Assembly (NCBI GenBank): GCA_002336985.1
Contig: DDFE01000197.1
Span: 1 to 64,000, forward strand
DNA: 64,000 bases
Direction: 5' to 3'
DNA from: Sphingomonadales bacterium UBA1936
GTDB lineage: Bacteria > Pseudomonadota > Alphaproteobacteria > Sphingomonadales > Sphingomonadaceae
In this document: piece by piece, positions 17,453 to 26,121 of the stretch
Position numbering within the stretch: position 1 is the first letter of the stretch
Layout: each line of letters starts with the position of its first letter
The notes under the pieces: generated by a model
Database searches by the model: none
Told to the model about the DNA's origin: nothing
What the model saw: only the letters and a program-made list of their open reading frames with translations
Made by a program: the position numbers and the translations under genes

Positions 17453-18232
17453 ATGAACACGCAAAGTGCGCCATGTCAGGGATGCCGCGACGGCGCAGGC
17501 CTCGACTTCAACTTCTCAATGGCTTTCCAGCCGATTGTTGATCTCATTGATGGCGTGCCATTTGCCTATGAGGCGCTCGTCCGTGGACCGGCGGGTGAAG
17601 GCGCGGCTAGCGTACTTTCGAAAGTTTCGAATGCGAACCGCTACGCGTTCGACCAGCAATGTCGAGTCAAGGCCATTGAGTGCGCCGCCGCTGCCGGATT
17701 GATCGAAACGGGTGCTCGCCTGTCGATCAATTTTCTTCCAAACGCAGTGTACTCGCCTGCCGCTTGTATTCAGTTGACACTCAAAACGGCCAAGGCCGTG
17801 GCCTTCCCGACTGAGCGTCTCATTTTCGAGTTCACTGAGAACGAGGAAATGGCAGAGCCGGATCATGTCGCCAAAATCATCGCAACATACCGCCAGATGG
17901 GGTTTGGCACTGCGCTTGACGACTTCGGCGCGGGGTACGCCGGCCTCAACTTGCTAGCACGGTTTCAGCCCGACATCATCAAGCTCGATATGGAATTAGT
18001 TCGTGGACTCGACGCTAGCCTACCGCGGCGCATGATTGTCGATGGCGTTGTTAAGATGTGTAAATCCTTGGGCGTGACAGTCGTTGCAGAGGGAATCGAA
18101 ACCGCTGGTGAGCTCGAAACTCTCCGCGCCATAGGCGTCCGATATATCCAAGGCTTCTACTTCGCTGAGCCCGCATTCGAGGCGTTGCCCGTAGTCCAGT
18201 TACCCTACTTTCAGAAGCGACTTGTCGCGTAG
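17453..18232 (+). CDS. Stand-alone EAL-domain c-di-GMP phosphodiesterase
   Basis: A 259-residue protein made almost wholly of an EAL domain. Metal and substrate motifs look intact: EALVRG, SINFLPN, FEFTENEE, ALDDFGAGYAGL, IIKLDMELVR, and VVAEGIET. It should hydrolyse cyclic di-GMP to pGpG. A CxxC pair near the N-terminus (CQGCRDG) is typical of sphingomonad/BLUF-less short EAL proteins and could bind metal or sense redox. The ATG at 17453 is preferred; a TTG three codons upstream is also possible. The inverted repeat just upstream suggests its own regulation. Confidence 0.88.
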   Translation: MNTQSAPCQGCRDGAGLDFNFSMAFQPIVDLIDGVPFAYEALVRGPAGEGAASVLSKVSNANRYAFDQQCRVKAIECAAAAGLIETGARLSINFLPNAVYSPAACIQLTLKTAKAVAFPTERLIFEFTENEEMAEPDHVAKIIATYRQMGFGTALDDFGAGYAGLNLLARFQPDIIKLDMELVRGLDASLPRRMIVDGVVKMCKSLGVTVVAEGIETAGELETLRAIGVRYIQGFYFAEPAFEALPVVQLPYFQKRLVA

Positions 18233-18627
18233 AGTTGACTGATCAAAGCGATTATGCCGTCCGTTCATATCCGCTCTGTCGAAACGAAGCGATGTGAGCC
18301 GCAGACCCCATCCAACCCAACTTAGCAGTGTCAGTGGGCGAGCACGAACGTCGGCTTTGCGATTAATCATTCTCGTCCACAGTGACTGAACGGAGGCGCA
18401 TGGACGACGCGACTTAGAGGTGGCCGGGGTTTGCAAGCTCGAGCTTAAAGTAGCGTGAGATAGAGCTCTGCCTCAATGCACCAGCTGCTGGCGATAGCTA
18501 CTACACCGCAGCCAGACCGCATGGCTTCGTATAGAACCCATGCGTCAATGATCGATAACAGGCGGCGGGGAGCGCCCGCCGCCATGCCCAGGCAACCGTT
18601 CGCTTAAGCAGGCCCAGGCACTTCCGA
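18233..18627. other. Convergent spacer, no gene seen
   Basis: This 395-base stretch lies between the EAL gene and the carboxymuconolactone-decarboxylase-like operon, whose 3' ends face each other. No terminator with a clear T-run and no supported reading frame are visible. Confidence 0.5.
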
Positions 18628-19107
18628 TTAGGATAAGCCCGCCTTGTCCAGCCCAAAGGCTTTGTCCCGTGAGCCGGGCACCGATTGGAACGCGATTGAA
18701 GCACGGTTCCAGGCGTTGATTACCATTACCATGTAGGTCAGGTAGACCAGCTCATCTTCCGAAAAATGCGCGCACACCGCAGCGTAGATTTCATCCGATA
18801 CGCCGTGCGGCGACAGTCGGGTCAGCGCTTCAGTCCATTCGAGCGCGGCACGCTCACGATCGTTGAACAAGGTCGACTCACGCCAGATCGCAACGTGGTG
18901 GATGCGAAGCTCGCGCTCGCCGTGGAGCTTTGCCTGCTTGATGTGCATGTCGAGACAGAAGGCACAGCCATTGAGCTGTGACGCGCGAATTTCGACGAAG
19001 CTCAGGATTGTCTGCTCGACGTTGCCCGTCTTGAGCGCGAAGGTAAGATCGGTCAGCTTCTGCGTCAGCGCCGGCACCTGGCGCATATGGTTAAGTCGTT
19101 CGGTCAT
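18628..19107 (-). CDS. Carboxymuconolactone decarboxylase/AhpD-family protein
   Basis: The 159-residue protein carries the AhpD-like motif CAFCLDMH (CxxCxxxH, about residues 49-56) within ASQLNGCAFCLDMHIKQAK, which gives peroxidase or disulfide reductase activity in this superfamily. It is the second gene of a two-gene operon, 29 bases after a related gene. The operon is controlled by an ECF41 promoter, and ECF41 sigma factors are known to govern such genes. Confidence 0.85.
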   Translation of the reverse strand: MTERLNHMRQVPALTQKLTDLTFALKTGNVEQTILSFVEIRASQLNGCAFCLDMHIKQAKLHGERELRIHHVAIWRESTLFNDRERAALEWTEALTRLSPHGVSDEIYAAVCAHFSEDELVYLTYMVMVINAWNRASIAFQSVPGSRDKAFGLDKAGLS

Positions 19108-19136
19108 GATCTTTAGATCCGTTCTGTTTGAGCGTC

Positions 19137-19592
19137 TCAGGGCTTGGCTTTGACGGGCAGCCGGAACGGCACACCAAGGCGATTAAATGCATTCATCGCG
19201 GCGATCGCGATGGTCAGATCGACCAGGTCGCGCGGCTCGAATGCTGCGGCGGCGGCGGCATAGGAAGCGTCCGAAGCATGGGTCTCGCTGACCCGCGTCA
19301 CTACCTCGGCCCAGGCCAACGCTGCGCGATATTGCAGACTGAACAGGTGGGGCACCTCAGCCCAGACCGGCAGCAGCACCACCTTGTCGAGCGGCATCGT
19401 CTTTAGGAGGTCTCGTGTATGTAGATCGATGCAGTGCGCGCAGCCATTGATCTGCGACACGCGCAGAAACACGAGGTGGATCATCTCCTCGGGCAGGTTG
19501 GTGCCCGTTGTGATGTAGTGGTGCACGCCGAACAGCGCCTGCGCGCCTTTCGGGGCCACTTCGTGCCAGACCAGCCGCGTGATCTCATCCAT
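19137..19592 (-). CDS. Carboxymuconolactone decarboxylase-family protein, first gene of ECF41 target operon
   Basis: The 151-residue protein has CAHCIDLH (QINGCAHCIDLHTRDLL), the same redox motif as its downstream neighbour but with about 30% visible similarity, so it is a diverged paralogue and not a recent duplication. ATG 19592 is preceded by AAAGGACG. An in-frame start at 19670 would swallow the promoter and is rejected. Transcription should start from the TGTCACA-N16-CGTC promoter at 19664-19638. Confidence 0.87.
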   Translation of the reverse strand: MDEITRLVWHEVAPKGAQALFGVHHYITTGTNLPEEMIHLVFLRVSQINGCAHCIDLHTRDLLKTMPLDKVVLLPVWAEVPHLFSLQYRAALAWAEVVTRVSETHASDASYAAAAAAFEPRDLVDLTIAIAAMNAFNRLGVPFRLPVKAKP

Positions 19593-19637
19593 GTGATCGT
19601 CCTTTCGCAACAGCGTCCAATCGACGCTTGCTGCACT

Positions 19638-19664
19638 GACGAGGCGGGCTACCGCGATGTGACA
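19638..19664 (-). promoter_or_regulatory. ECF41-type promoter for the decarboxylase-family operon
   Basis: On the minus strand the -35 box TGTCACA (19664-19658) and the -10 box CGTC (19641-19638) are separated by exactly 16 bases. This is the published ECF41 consensus. The start codon of the first decarboxylase-like gene is 46 bases further on. Confidence 0.85.
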
Positions 19665-19698
19665 TGCCAATCGAAAATTTTCGCATCGCCGGCGTTCA

Positions 19699-19725
19699 TG
19701 TCACATTACGGCGCACTGGCTCGTC
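19699..19725 (+). promoter_or_regulatory. ECF41-type autoregulatory promoter of the sigma gene
   Basis: TGTCACA (19699-19705) and CGTC (19722-19725) are separated by 16 bases, identical to the divergent promoter 34 bases away. It lies 30 bases before the sigma-factor ATG, so the sigma factor should transcribe its own gene. Confidence 0.85.
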
Positions 19726-19755
19726 AGATCAGTGTAAACAGAGGAGCGACGCGCG

Positions 19756-20664
19756 ATGACGAGGGCCGACAGCGTAGAGGTGCCGAAAAGCACGGCCCGA
19801 CCAGGGTCTCGCCTCGCTGACTTCCAGAAGGAACGTAAGCGGCTTGTACGCCTGGGGTATCGGATGCTCGGTTCGTTCAGCGAAGCCGAGGATGTCGTAC
19901 AGGATGCGTGGCTCAGATGGGAGCAGGCGGATGGTGGCATCGACTCACCTGCCGCCTTTTTGACGCGGATCGTCACACGCCTGTGCCTCGACCGTCTCAA
20001 ATCCGCTCGCTCGCGCCGAGAAACCTATATCGGCCCGTGGTTGCCGGACCCATTGGTGGGCTCGGTCGATCCCGATGAAACGATTGCCGACGATATTACG
20101 GTGACGCTGATGCTTGCCATGGAGCGCCTGTCGCCGCTGGAACGCGCAGCCTTCCTGCTCCACGACGTATTCGACGTCGCGCTGAGCGACGTTGCTGTCA
20201 CGCTCCGTCGCGAGCCAGCGGCGGTGCGTCAGTTGGCGTCTCGAGCGCGCAAGCATGTCCAGGCCGCTCGGCCGCGTTTCAACGTCGAAGCAGCCGAGGC
20301 GCGCCGGATTACACAGGCATTCTTCGTCGCCGCGCGCGATGGAGATACTGCTGCGCTCGCATCGCTGCTTGCACAAGATGTTGAGATTCACTCGGACGGC
20401 GGCGGAAAGGTCTTGGCTTTCCGCAACGTTATTCACGGCGTTGATCGCGCGCTGCGCTTGTTCGCTGGACTGCGGCGCAAGAACGCTCCGGTCGCCGAAC
20501 TCCTGCGCACTGCGGAAATTGATGGCCTGCCTGGCTACATCAGCGTCGACCGCGGCCTCGTGCAGACCACCGCGCTCGATATACGCCGCGGCAAGATCGC
20601 GACAATCTACATCGTTCGTAACCCTGACAAGTTGAGGCACCTGACAGGCAACATGATCGGCTAG
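19756..20664 (+). CDS. ECF41-family RNA polymerase sigma factor with SnoaL-like C-terminal domain
   Basis: The 302-residue protein has sigma region 2 (LGYRMLGSFSEAEDVVQDAWLRW), region 4 (LSPLERAAFLLHDVFDVALSDVA...AVRQLASRARKHV) and an NTF2/SnoaL-like C-terminal extension. The extension includes the ECF41 signatures DGGGK and NPDKLRHL, which in studied members tune sigma activity in place of an anti-sigma factor. The linker also has YIGPWLPDP, typical of the group. It is divergently arranged with two CMD-family genes, and both sides carry perfect ECF41 promoters, so this is a self-contained regulon. Confidence 0.93.
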   Translation: MTRADSVEVPKSTARPGSRLADFQKERKRLVRLGYRMLGSFSEAEDVVQDAWLRWEQADGGIDSPAAFLTRIVTRLCLDRLKSARSRRETYIGPWLPDPLVGSVDPDETIADDITVTLMLAMERLSPLERAAFLLHDVFDVALSDVAVTLRREPAAVRQLASRARKHVQAARPRFNVEAAEARRITQAFFVAARDGDTAALASLLAQDVEIHSDGGGKVLAFRNVIHGVDRALRLFAGLRRKNAPVAELLRTAEIDGLPGYISVDRGLVQTTALDIRRGKIATIYIVRNPDKLRHLTGNMIG

Positions 20665-20832
20665 ATCAACCAATCGAGGCTCCGCCGCTGAACCACGCGG
20701 AACGGCCGCTTTTAGGAATGCCAGATAGGAGTCTGAACGGCGGGAACGGGAGCGCGCGTTGCTGACGGCGACTCGTCGATCCGCGCTGTCGCCTCGCAAG
20801 CCAGTCTGCAACCCAATTTCTGACCAAGGGAA

Positions 20833-20860
20833 AAGCCCGCCGGATTTCTCCCGCGGGCTT
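20833..20860 (-). terminator. Rho-independent terminator of the PEP-CTERM gene
   Basis: An 8-bp stem AAGCCCGC/GCGGGCTT with a 12-base loop is followed on the minus strand by TT. It lies 20 bases after the stop of the PEP-CTERM gene. Confidence 0.7.
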
Positions 20861-20880
20861 CTTATAAACTGATGGAACGT

Positions 20881-21747
20881 TCAGGAGAAGTTGACGGCAA
20901 CCTTGCGACGACGATTGCGCATTGCTCCGCCGATTAAGCCAAGGCCGCCGATCATCATCGCCCAGGTCGCCGGCTCGGGCACGGCACCCGGCGTCGCCGG
21001 GGTCAGCCGCGACGCGTAAAGCGCGCCGACTTCGCTCGTGCTGAGACCCCGATTCCAGACCCCGACCTCGTCGATCAGCCCCGAAAATTCACGATCGCCG
21101 AATACGGCGCTGTAGCCGATCGTGAACTGGCTCGATTTCGTGCCTGTCGCCACGCCGCCGACGTAGGAACCGGCCAGGACGCCGTTCACATAGACGTTGC
21201 GATAGCTGCTCGCACCCAGGGTGGCGTCATAACTCGCCGTGACCATTAGCCATTGGCCGAGCGGCGACGCGCCGAGCGAGGCCGCAGTGTTCTCGCCGCT
21301 GCCGGTGTAGAAGCGCAGCTGGTTGTCGGCATCGATCTGGAAATCGAAGTCGTTCCCGAACTCGGATTCGCCGGCGATATAGAAGGTGCGTCCCGCGGTG
21401 CTGGCGAGCGAGGACAGGTTGATCCAGGCGTTGATGCTCCCTTTCGCCGGGACCATGCCGGACAGGCCGGTATTGATGATGCTGTTGCTGCCCAGCCCGT
21501 CGAAGCTGGCCGCCCGGTTGCCGGGATCGGCGGCGATCGGCGCGCCGCTGCCCGCCGCCGACGTCGCGACATTGGTGTAGGTCGTCGAATAAAGGCCGTT
21601 GGTGCTAGCCTGGTTGGTTGCATCGAGCCGCCAATATGCCAGCGGATTCGTGCCGGTGACGGTCGAGACATAGTCGGCCGCGAGCACCGGAGCGCTCGCC
21701 GCAAGGGCGACAATCAGAACAAGAGTCTTCGCGAGACGAACGATCAT
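20881..21747 (-). CDS. Secreted LamG-domain protein with PEPxxWA-CTERM anchor
   Basis: About 288 residues. An N-terminal signal peptide (LVLIVALAASAPVLAA) is followed by a LamG/concanavalin-like jelly-roll domain (LAYWRLDATNQ...GSINAWINLSS...SGLIDEVGVWNRGLSTSEV). The C-terminal sorting signal consists of VPEPATWAMMIGG, a hydrophobic helix and RNRRRK. PEP-CTERM tails are cut by exosortase during export, often with exopolysaccharide. ATG 21747 has AAAGGGG upstream; a GTG six codons earlier is less likely. It is divergent from an HTH-repeat regulator, with palindromic sites between them. Confidence 0.9.
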   Translation of the reverse strand: MIVRLAKTLVLIVALAASAPVLAADYVSTVTGTNPLAYWRLDATNQASTNGLYSTTYTNVATSAAGSGAPIAADPGNRAASFDGLGSNSIINTGLSGMVPAKGSINAWINLSSLASTAGRTFYIAGESEFGNDFDFQIDADNQLRFYTGSGENTAASLGASPLGQWLMVTASYDATLGASSYRNVYVNGVLAGSYVGGVATGTKSSQFTIGYSAVFGDREFSGLIDEVGVWNRGLSTSEVGALYASRLTPATPGAVPEPATWAMMIGGLGLIGGAMRNRRRKVAVNFS

Positions 21748-21821
21748 GTGAGATACCCCTTTCACGCCGCCGGAGTGACGGGCGTCGGCGCGAAGGATGG
21801 CGTTTTCGGGCGGTCACCGCC

Positions 21822-21860
21822 TCCCGACATGTCGGGACAGATATGGGACATGTCGGGACA
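21822..21860. promoter_or_regulatory. Paired palindromic operator between PEP-CTERM gene and HTH regulator
   Basis: A perfect 16-bp palindrome, TCCCGACATGTCGGGA (21822-21837), is followed by a second copy of GACATGTCGGGACA. The two copies are at 21826-21839 and 21847-21860, spaced 21 bases (two helical turns). This fits cooperative binding by a dimeric HTH protein, most simply the adjacent regulator. Confidence 0.65.
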
Positions 21861-21923
21861 TCATGAGGCTAGCCCATTAGAATCGGCGTGTTATTTGATG
21901 GCGACCGGAGTGCGGGGCCAGCG

Positions 21924-23483
21924 ATGAACGATTCGATCAGCTCGACCGCAAATGCCGGACAGCTCCGGGGCTGGAAGGAAATCGGCCGGTGGTTCGGCGT
22001 CGACGAACGCACGGTCAAACGCTGGGAAACCAGCCGCGCCCTGCCCGTCCACCGCGTGCCCGGAAAACCCCGCGCGCCCGTCTATGCCTATTCGGGGGAA
22101 CTCGCCGGGTGGATGGCGGCGCAAGGGCCCGCCGACCCGTCCGCGAACGCCCCGCCGCGACCGTATACGCGTCCGCTCTTTCGTCGTCGATGGCCGGTAG
22201 CGCTCGTCGCGGCCGTCATCTTCGCCCTCGCCTCGGGTGCGTTCTGGCTGTTCAACGCCTCCCGGACCCCCGCGCCCGGCGCGTCGGGCGACCACGTGCG
22301 GCGGCTCGCCGGCAACAGCCTGACCGCCCTGAATGCGCGTCTCGAACAGCAGCCCCGCACCGTGCGCCTGCGCGCGGCGCTGGCGGAGGAAGCGGCGGCG
22401 GCGCTCCGCGAACTTGCACTGGAAGCCTCCGCGCCGCTCACGGTACGCCGCGAAGCCGCCATGGCCTATCGGCGGCTGGCGATCATCAGGAGCGCCAACG
22501 ATCGCCCGAGCCTGCTCGATCGGACCGGTGCACGCGAAGCGCTCGAACGCGCGCTCGCCCTTGTCGCCACGGACGAGACCCCGGAGGGCAAGCGATTGCG
22601 TGCCACCCTGCTGATCGACGCATCGCGCCATGCCGCTGCCGACGGTGCCGTTGACCAGGCCCAGACGATGCTCGAGACCGTCGCGGGGCTGCTCGGGGCG
22701 ACGCCACCCGGCGACGCCCTGCACCGGGACTGGATTCTTGCCGCGAGCGAAGTGGCTCAATGGCGTGGCGATTACGCGAGGGCGATCGCGCTTGCCGAAA
22801 ACAAGGCGCTGACGTCCGCCAGCGACGGCGATGCCGACCAGGCGTTCCAGGCGGTCCGCGCACGCGATCTGGCCTCGGAGGCGAAATTTTATGCCGGCGA
22901 CGTTCCGGGCGCATTGGCGGGCTACCGGAGCGCCGCACAAGCCGCCACGGCGGGCGCTGCCCGTTGGCCGAACGATCTTCGCTGGACCTGGTATGCGGGC
23001 CGCGAACAATGGAACGTCGGGAGCACGCTGGGCGAGCTGAAGCGGACCGGCGAGGCGGTCACGACGCTCGGCCATGCCCTCGACCATTGGGATGCGCTCG
23101 CGCGGGCGGATCCGGAGGACGAGTCGGTCACGACGTATGTCCGTGCGGTCCGGCTGAGCTATGGCGGCGCATTGCGGGCGGCCGGACAGCCGGCGGCCGC
23201 GGCACGCGTCCTGGGGATTTCGGTCGGCGAGACACGCGAGTGGCTTGCGCGACGGCCCGGCAGTTATGAGCGTCAACGAGCGATGGTTGTTCGATTGAGC
23301 GCGCTCGGTGACGCATTGGCCGGCGCCCGCAATCTCGACGGCGCTTGTGCAGCCTATGGCGAAGCAGCGTCCTATATTCGCAGCATCGACGCTGCAGGAA
23401 AACTCAGCAAGCTCGATCGCGATGCAGTCGTCGGTACGCTGCGCACGAATGCGACAGCGGCTTGTCCCACGCTTCGCGTATGA
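21924..23483 (+). CDS. Membrane-anchored HTH regulator with periplasmic helical-repeat domain
   Basis: About 519 residues. An N-terminal DNA-binding domain (LRGWKEIGRWFGVDERTVKRWETSRALPVHR) resembles MerR-like or excisionase-like HTH folds. A Pro/Arg-rich linker leads to a single transmembrane helix (VALVAAVIFALASGAFWLF), and a roughly 380-residue alanine-rich helical region with TPR-like spacing follows, predicted outside the membrane. The layout recalls ToxR-like one-component regulators. ATG 21924 is preferred to a GTG at 21888. The neighbouring paired palindrome is a likely binding site and the PEP-CTERM gene a likely target. Confidence 0.75.
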   Translation: MNDSISSTANAGQLRGWKEIGRWFGVDERTVKRWETSRALPVHRVPGKPRAPVYAYSGELAGWMAAQGPADPSANAPPRPYTRPLFRRRWPVALVAAVIFALASGAFWLFNASRTPAPGASGDHVRRLAGNSLTALNARLEQQPRTVRLRAALAEEAAAALRELALEASAPLTVRREAAMAYRRLAIIRSANDRPSLLDRTGAREALERALALVATDETPEGKRLRATLLIDASRHAAADGAVDQAQTMLETVAGLLGATPPGDALHRDWILAASEVAQWRGDYARAIALAENKALTSASDGDADQAFQAVRARDLASEAKFYAGDVPGALAGYRSAAQAATAGAARWPNDLRWTWYAGREQWNVGSTLGELKRTGEAVTTLGHALDHWDALARADPEDESVTTYVRAVRLSYGGALRAAGQPAAAARVLGISVGETREWLARRPGSYERQRAMVVRLSALGDALAGARNLDGACAAYGEAASYIRSIDAAGKLSKLDRDAVVGTLRTNATAACPTLRV

Positions 23484-23851
23484 TCGCATACGCTGCTGAA
23501 CCGACCTCCGGTCGCCTAGACCAGCGGGCGCAAAGCGACGTATTGCTCGACTAATGTTACGCCTAAGGCATCGTCGCCAACGCGCGGGCGATATGATCGA
23601 GGACGGTCTAAATGCGCAACGGCCTGAGCGACGAACGTGACATAATCAGATGATCGATAGTGCGCGATAGCTTATATGCGGTGGACAATAACCAGCGTTG
23701 CGCATGGCAACTGTAGTCCGCCTGCCACACCACATTGATTATTTGCTAGCAGCGTTCTGAAATGACCGCTTTCGGGTGGGCTGACCACGTCGTGGAACGG
23801 CCAATATGACGGCGCGCTAAGCAGAATAAGCCCCCTAGTGGTAGATAGCCT
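23484..23851. other. Convergent spacer with degenerate intergenic repeat
   Basis: This 368-base stretch has no supported gene. At 23761-23820 it carries AATGACCGCTTTCGGGTGGG and further degenerate pieces that also occur in other spacers of this window. Confidence 0.45.
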
Positions 23852-24325
23852 TTATTTCGTTGGCACCACGTTCGCGTGACGCGCAAACCAGCGCCAGGCT
23901 CCCTTCTCGCGGACATAAATGTTGGTGTAACGGCGTTTCAGCGGGACAGCACCGTAAGTCCGGCCCAGCTCGCTTTGGCTGGTAGGCGTAAAAGTCTCCC
24001 TTCCCATCACGACGCCGACGTTGCCGCTCACCGTTACGCTTTCGACGGTGCGTTCAAATTCCTCGGCACCGATCTGCCCGTTGCGCATCATTGTGAGAAA
24101 TTGCTCGCGTGTCAGAACACGGCCTGTCGGCGCATTGATCGTCAACCCCGGTGCAGAGAGTGCCGCCAAGCGCGTGACATCTGCCCTGGCGACCATGGCC
24201 TTTTGTTCCAAGTCCAATTTCGTCAGCAAAGTCTCATTAGAACGCTCAGTACCTGTCTTCGCGATGGACGGAACGGCAAAGGCAACTCCTGACACCATTA
24301 CTAAGCAAAACAAGAACTTGCGCAT
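23852..24325 (-). CDS. Secreted NTF2/SnoaL-like (DUF4440-type) protein
   Basis: The 157-residue protein begins with a signal peptide (MRKFLFCLVMVSGVAFAVPSIA) and continues as one NTF2-like cone domain (VARADVTRLAALSAPGLTINAPTGRVLTREQF...YTNIYVREKGAWRWFARHANVV). GGAG precedes ATG 24325 by 8 bases. No catalytic residues can be assigned. The fold is related to a protein encoded at 25491-25940, and the two probably represent members of a periplasmic scavenging or binding family. Confidence 0.8.
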   Translation of the reverse strand: MRKFLFCLVMVSGVAFAVPSIAKTGTERSNETLLTKLDLEQKAMVARADVTRLAALSAPGLTINAPTGRVLTREQFLTMMRNGQIGAEEFERTVESVTVSGNVGVVMGRETFTPTSQSELGRTYGAVPLKRRYTNIYVREKGAWRWFARHANVVPTK

Positions 24326-24513
24326 TAGAAAACTCCGAAGCCCTGCCCCATCTTGCATCGAAAAGCGCGTCGACGGCAATCCACCCCAACCCGTAATTCG
24401 CGGACAAAATTTGGTCGGCGGCTTTGCGGCTTGGTGAGCACGCGGCTGAACGACGGAAATGGGAGCGCGTTCCTGCCGATACGACACTAGCTTCGTGACC
24501 GCCGGAGCGGCAG

Positions 24514-25272
24514 TTATGGGGCCTTGTTAATTTTCACCAACTTACAGAAGGGGTATTGAGCGCGCTCGCGCAGCGCCGTTTTCATCATCTCAGCTTGGAA
24601 CCAGCTGTAATTCATCGGGTTGAGCGGGCCGTCCTTGCCTGCCGAGAAAGCCGCGTAATTGGCGTTGAAGAAGGCCTTGGCATCTTGCTCCGGCGGCACC
24701 GGGCTAGGAACATCATTGAGAAACCGCGTGATATTCGCGACCCGCGCCTCGACGTCGCTTTCGGCACCTGGCTGCAATACCCAAAAAGCCATGCCGATGC
24801 GGTTGGCTTCCAGTTCCGCATCCCAAGGTGACATCGAATTCCAACGCCCTGCAATGTGCTGCAGATAATGTCCGAGCTCGTGGGGCGCGATGAAGCTGTT
24901 GAACATTTCGCGGTACATGTCTTCTGGCCCTAGCCCGAGCGTACCTTTGGCAGCCCAAGCGGTGATTGCCCCTCGGCTGTCTTGATCTAGATTTTTCCAG
25001 TCGGTAAAGTGGATCGCGCGATCGTCCTGAGAATAATGAACGTCGATCGCCGAGCCTGTGTCGACCTTCACGCTCGGCTCGAACGGGAGATTTGCGCCGC
25101 ACTCTTTTGCAGCACGAACGAAGCGATCGCGAATTGAGGTGCCGATCTGCTCGACGGAGGTTTTCGAAGGCGCGCCCGATGGCTGTGCGACCGCAGGACA
25201 TGCTGCTGACGCGGCAATCGCGACAGCGAAAGACAGCGCCCGGTTGGTAAGCTTCACGGGAATTCCAATCAT
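24514..25272 (-). CDS. Exported HExxH zincin-like protein
   Basis: The 252-residue protein has an N-terminal signal sequence (LSFAVAIAASAACPAVAQ). The zinc-protease signature is HELGHYLQH in MFNSFIAPHELGHYLQH, followed 20 residues later by ELEANRIGMAFW, a plausible third ligand (Glu) as in gluzincins. It is therefore a candidate periplasmic metallopeptidase. ATG 25272 was chosen because it begins the signal peptide; an upstream in-frame start at 25320 gives no signal. No assigned substrate. Confidence 0.75.
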   Translation of the reverse strand: MIGIPVKLTNRALSFAVAIAASAACPAVAQPSGAPSKTSVEQIGTSIRDRFVRAAKECGANLPFEPSVKVDTGSAIDVHYSQDDRAIHFTDWKNLDQDSRGAITAWAAKGTLGLGPEDMYREMFNSFIAPHELGHYLQHIAGRWNSMSPWDAELEANRIGMAFWVLQPGAESDVEARVANITRFLNDVPSPVPPEQDAKAFFNANYAAFSAGKDGPLNPMNYSWFQAEMMKTALRERAQYPFCKLVKINKAP

Positions 25273-25490
25273 TGCAAAGCATTCTCGCGCCGAGCTTACC
25301 GTCGAAGTCAGTCGCTGCAAGCTTCACGCGCCTTCAGAATAGAAGTCCAAAACAGCACCGCGACAGCGAGGTCATCCGTTGTTCAAGCCATTGATTTTTC
25401 AAGGCGGTGGAGGCAGTTCAGGGACGAGAGAGTTGCGCGCGCCTTCATCATGCAGCACTTCGTGGAAATGTTCCCGCAGGAAAGATCGCG

Positions 25491-25940
25491 ATGAATTTAC
25501 GATATGTCGGCCTGACCCTCGTTGCCGCCTCGACGTGCGCTGTCAGTCAGCCGGCCCCGGGCGTTCGAATGCCTCCGGAAATTGGCGCGGCCTATGGTCG
25601 GTTGGGCAAGGCGATGATCTCGCACGACGCAGCCGGCGTTGAGTCCGTTTGGGCGGAAGATTTTGTGGTCAACTCGCCCAACAACGAGGTGCTCAGCCGG
25701 GACCAAGTGATTGCGGTGATGGAACGCGACTTTCTCGACTATAAGGAATTTAGGAAGCACATTACGTTCGTTGGCGAGAAGCCGGAGATGACTGTCGTCA
25801 TGGGCTACGACACAATGGTTCCTATAAAAGGGCCTGGCGCTGGTAAGCAGGTTACGCGGCCGTTCACCGATGTCTGGACAAAACGTAGCGACGGCTGGAA
25901 ATTAGTCGCTCGTCAGGCCATGATCGCCGCAATCAACTGA
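25491..25940 (+). CDS. Exported NTF2-like (DUF4440-type) protein
   Basis: The 149-residue protein has a short hydrophobic N-terminus (YVGLTLVAASTCAVS) that could be a signal peptide with Cys but without a clean lipobox. One NTF2-like domain follows (LGKAMISHDAAGVESVWAEDFVVNSPNNEVLSRDQV...VTRPFTDVWTKRSDGWKLVARQAM). AGGAAAG precedes ATG 25491; an upstream in-frame start at 25407 has no signal peptide. Confidence 0.78.
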   Translation: MNLRYVGLTLVAASTCAVSQPAPGVRMPPEIGAAYGRLGKAMISHDAAGVESVWAEDFVVNSPNNEVLSRDQVIAVMERDFLDYKEFRKHITFVGEKPEMTVVMGYDTMVPIKGPGAGKQVTRPFTDVWTKRSDGWKLVARQAMIAAIN

Positions 25941-26121
25941 TGACAGTCCAAGTCGGCCGCTCTCGACGCCGTGATCGGCTAGATGAACGACCGAAGCGGG
26001 TGCGCTCAGCGGTCGTTTGAAGTCAGACTGCGATCTCGGCCTACCTGCCCAAGCGCTGGCAAGACGGTCGATTACCGCTAGGATCCTTTCGCGGCCGGCG
26101 GGTTCATCAGGGCAATGCTAT

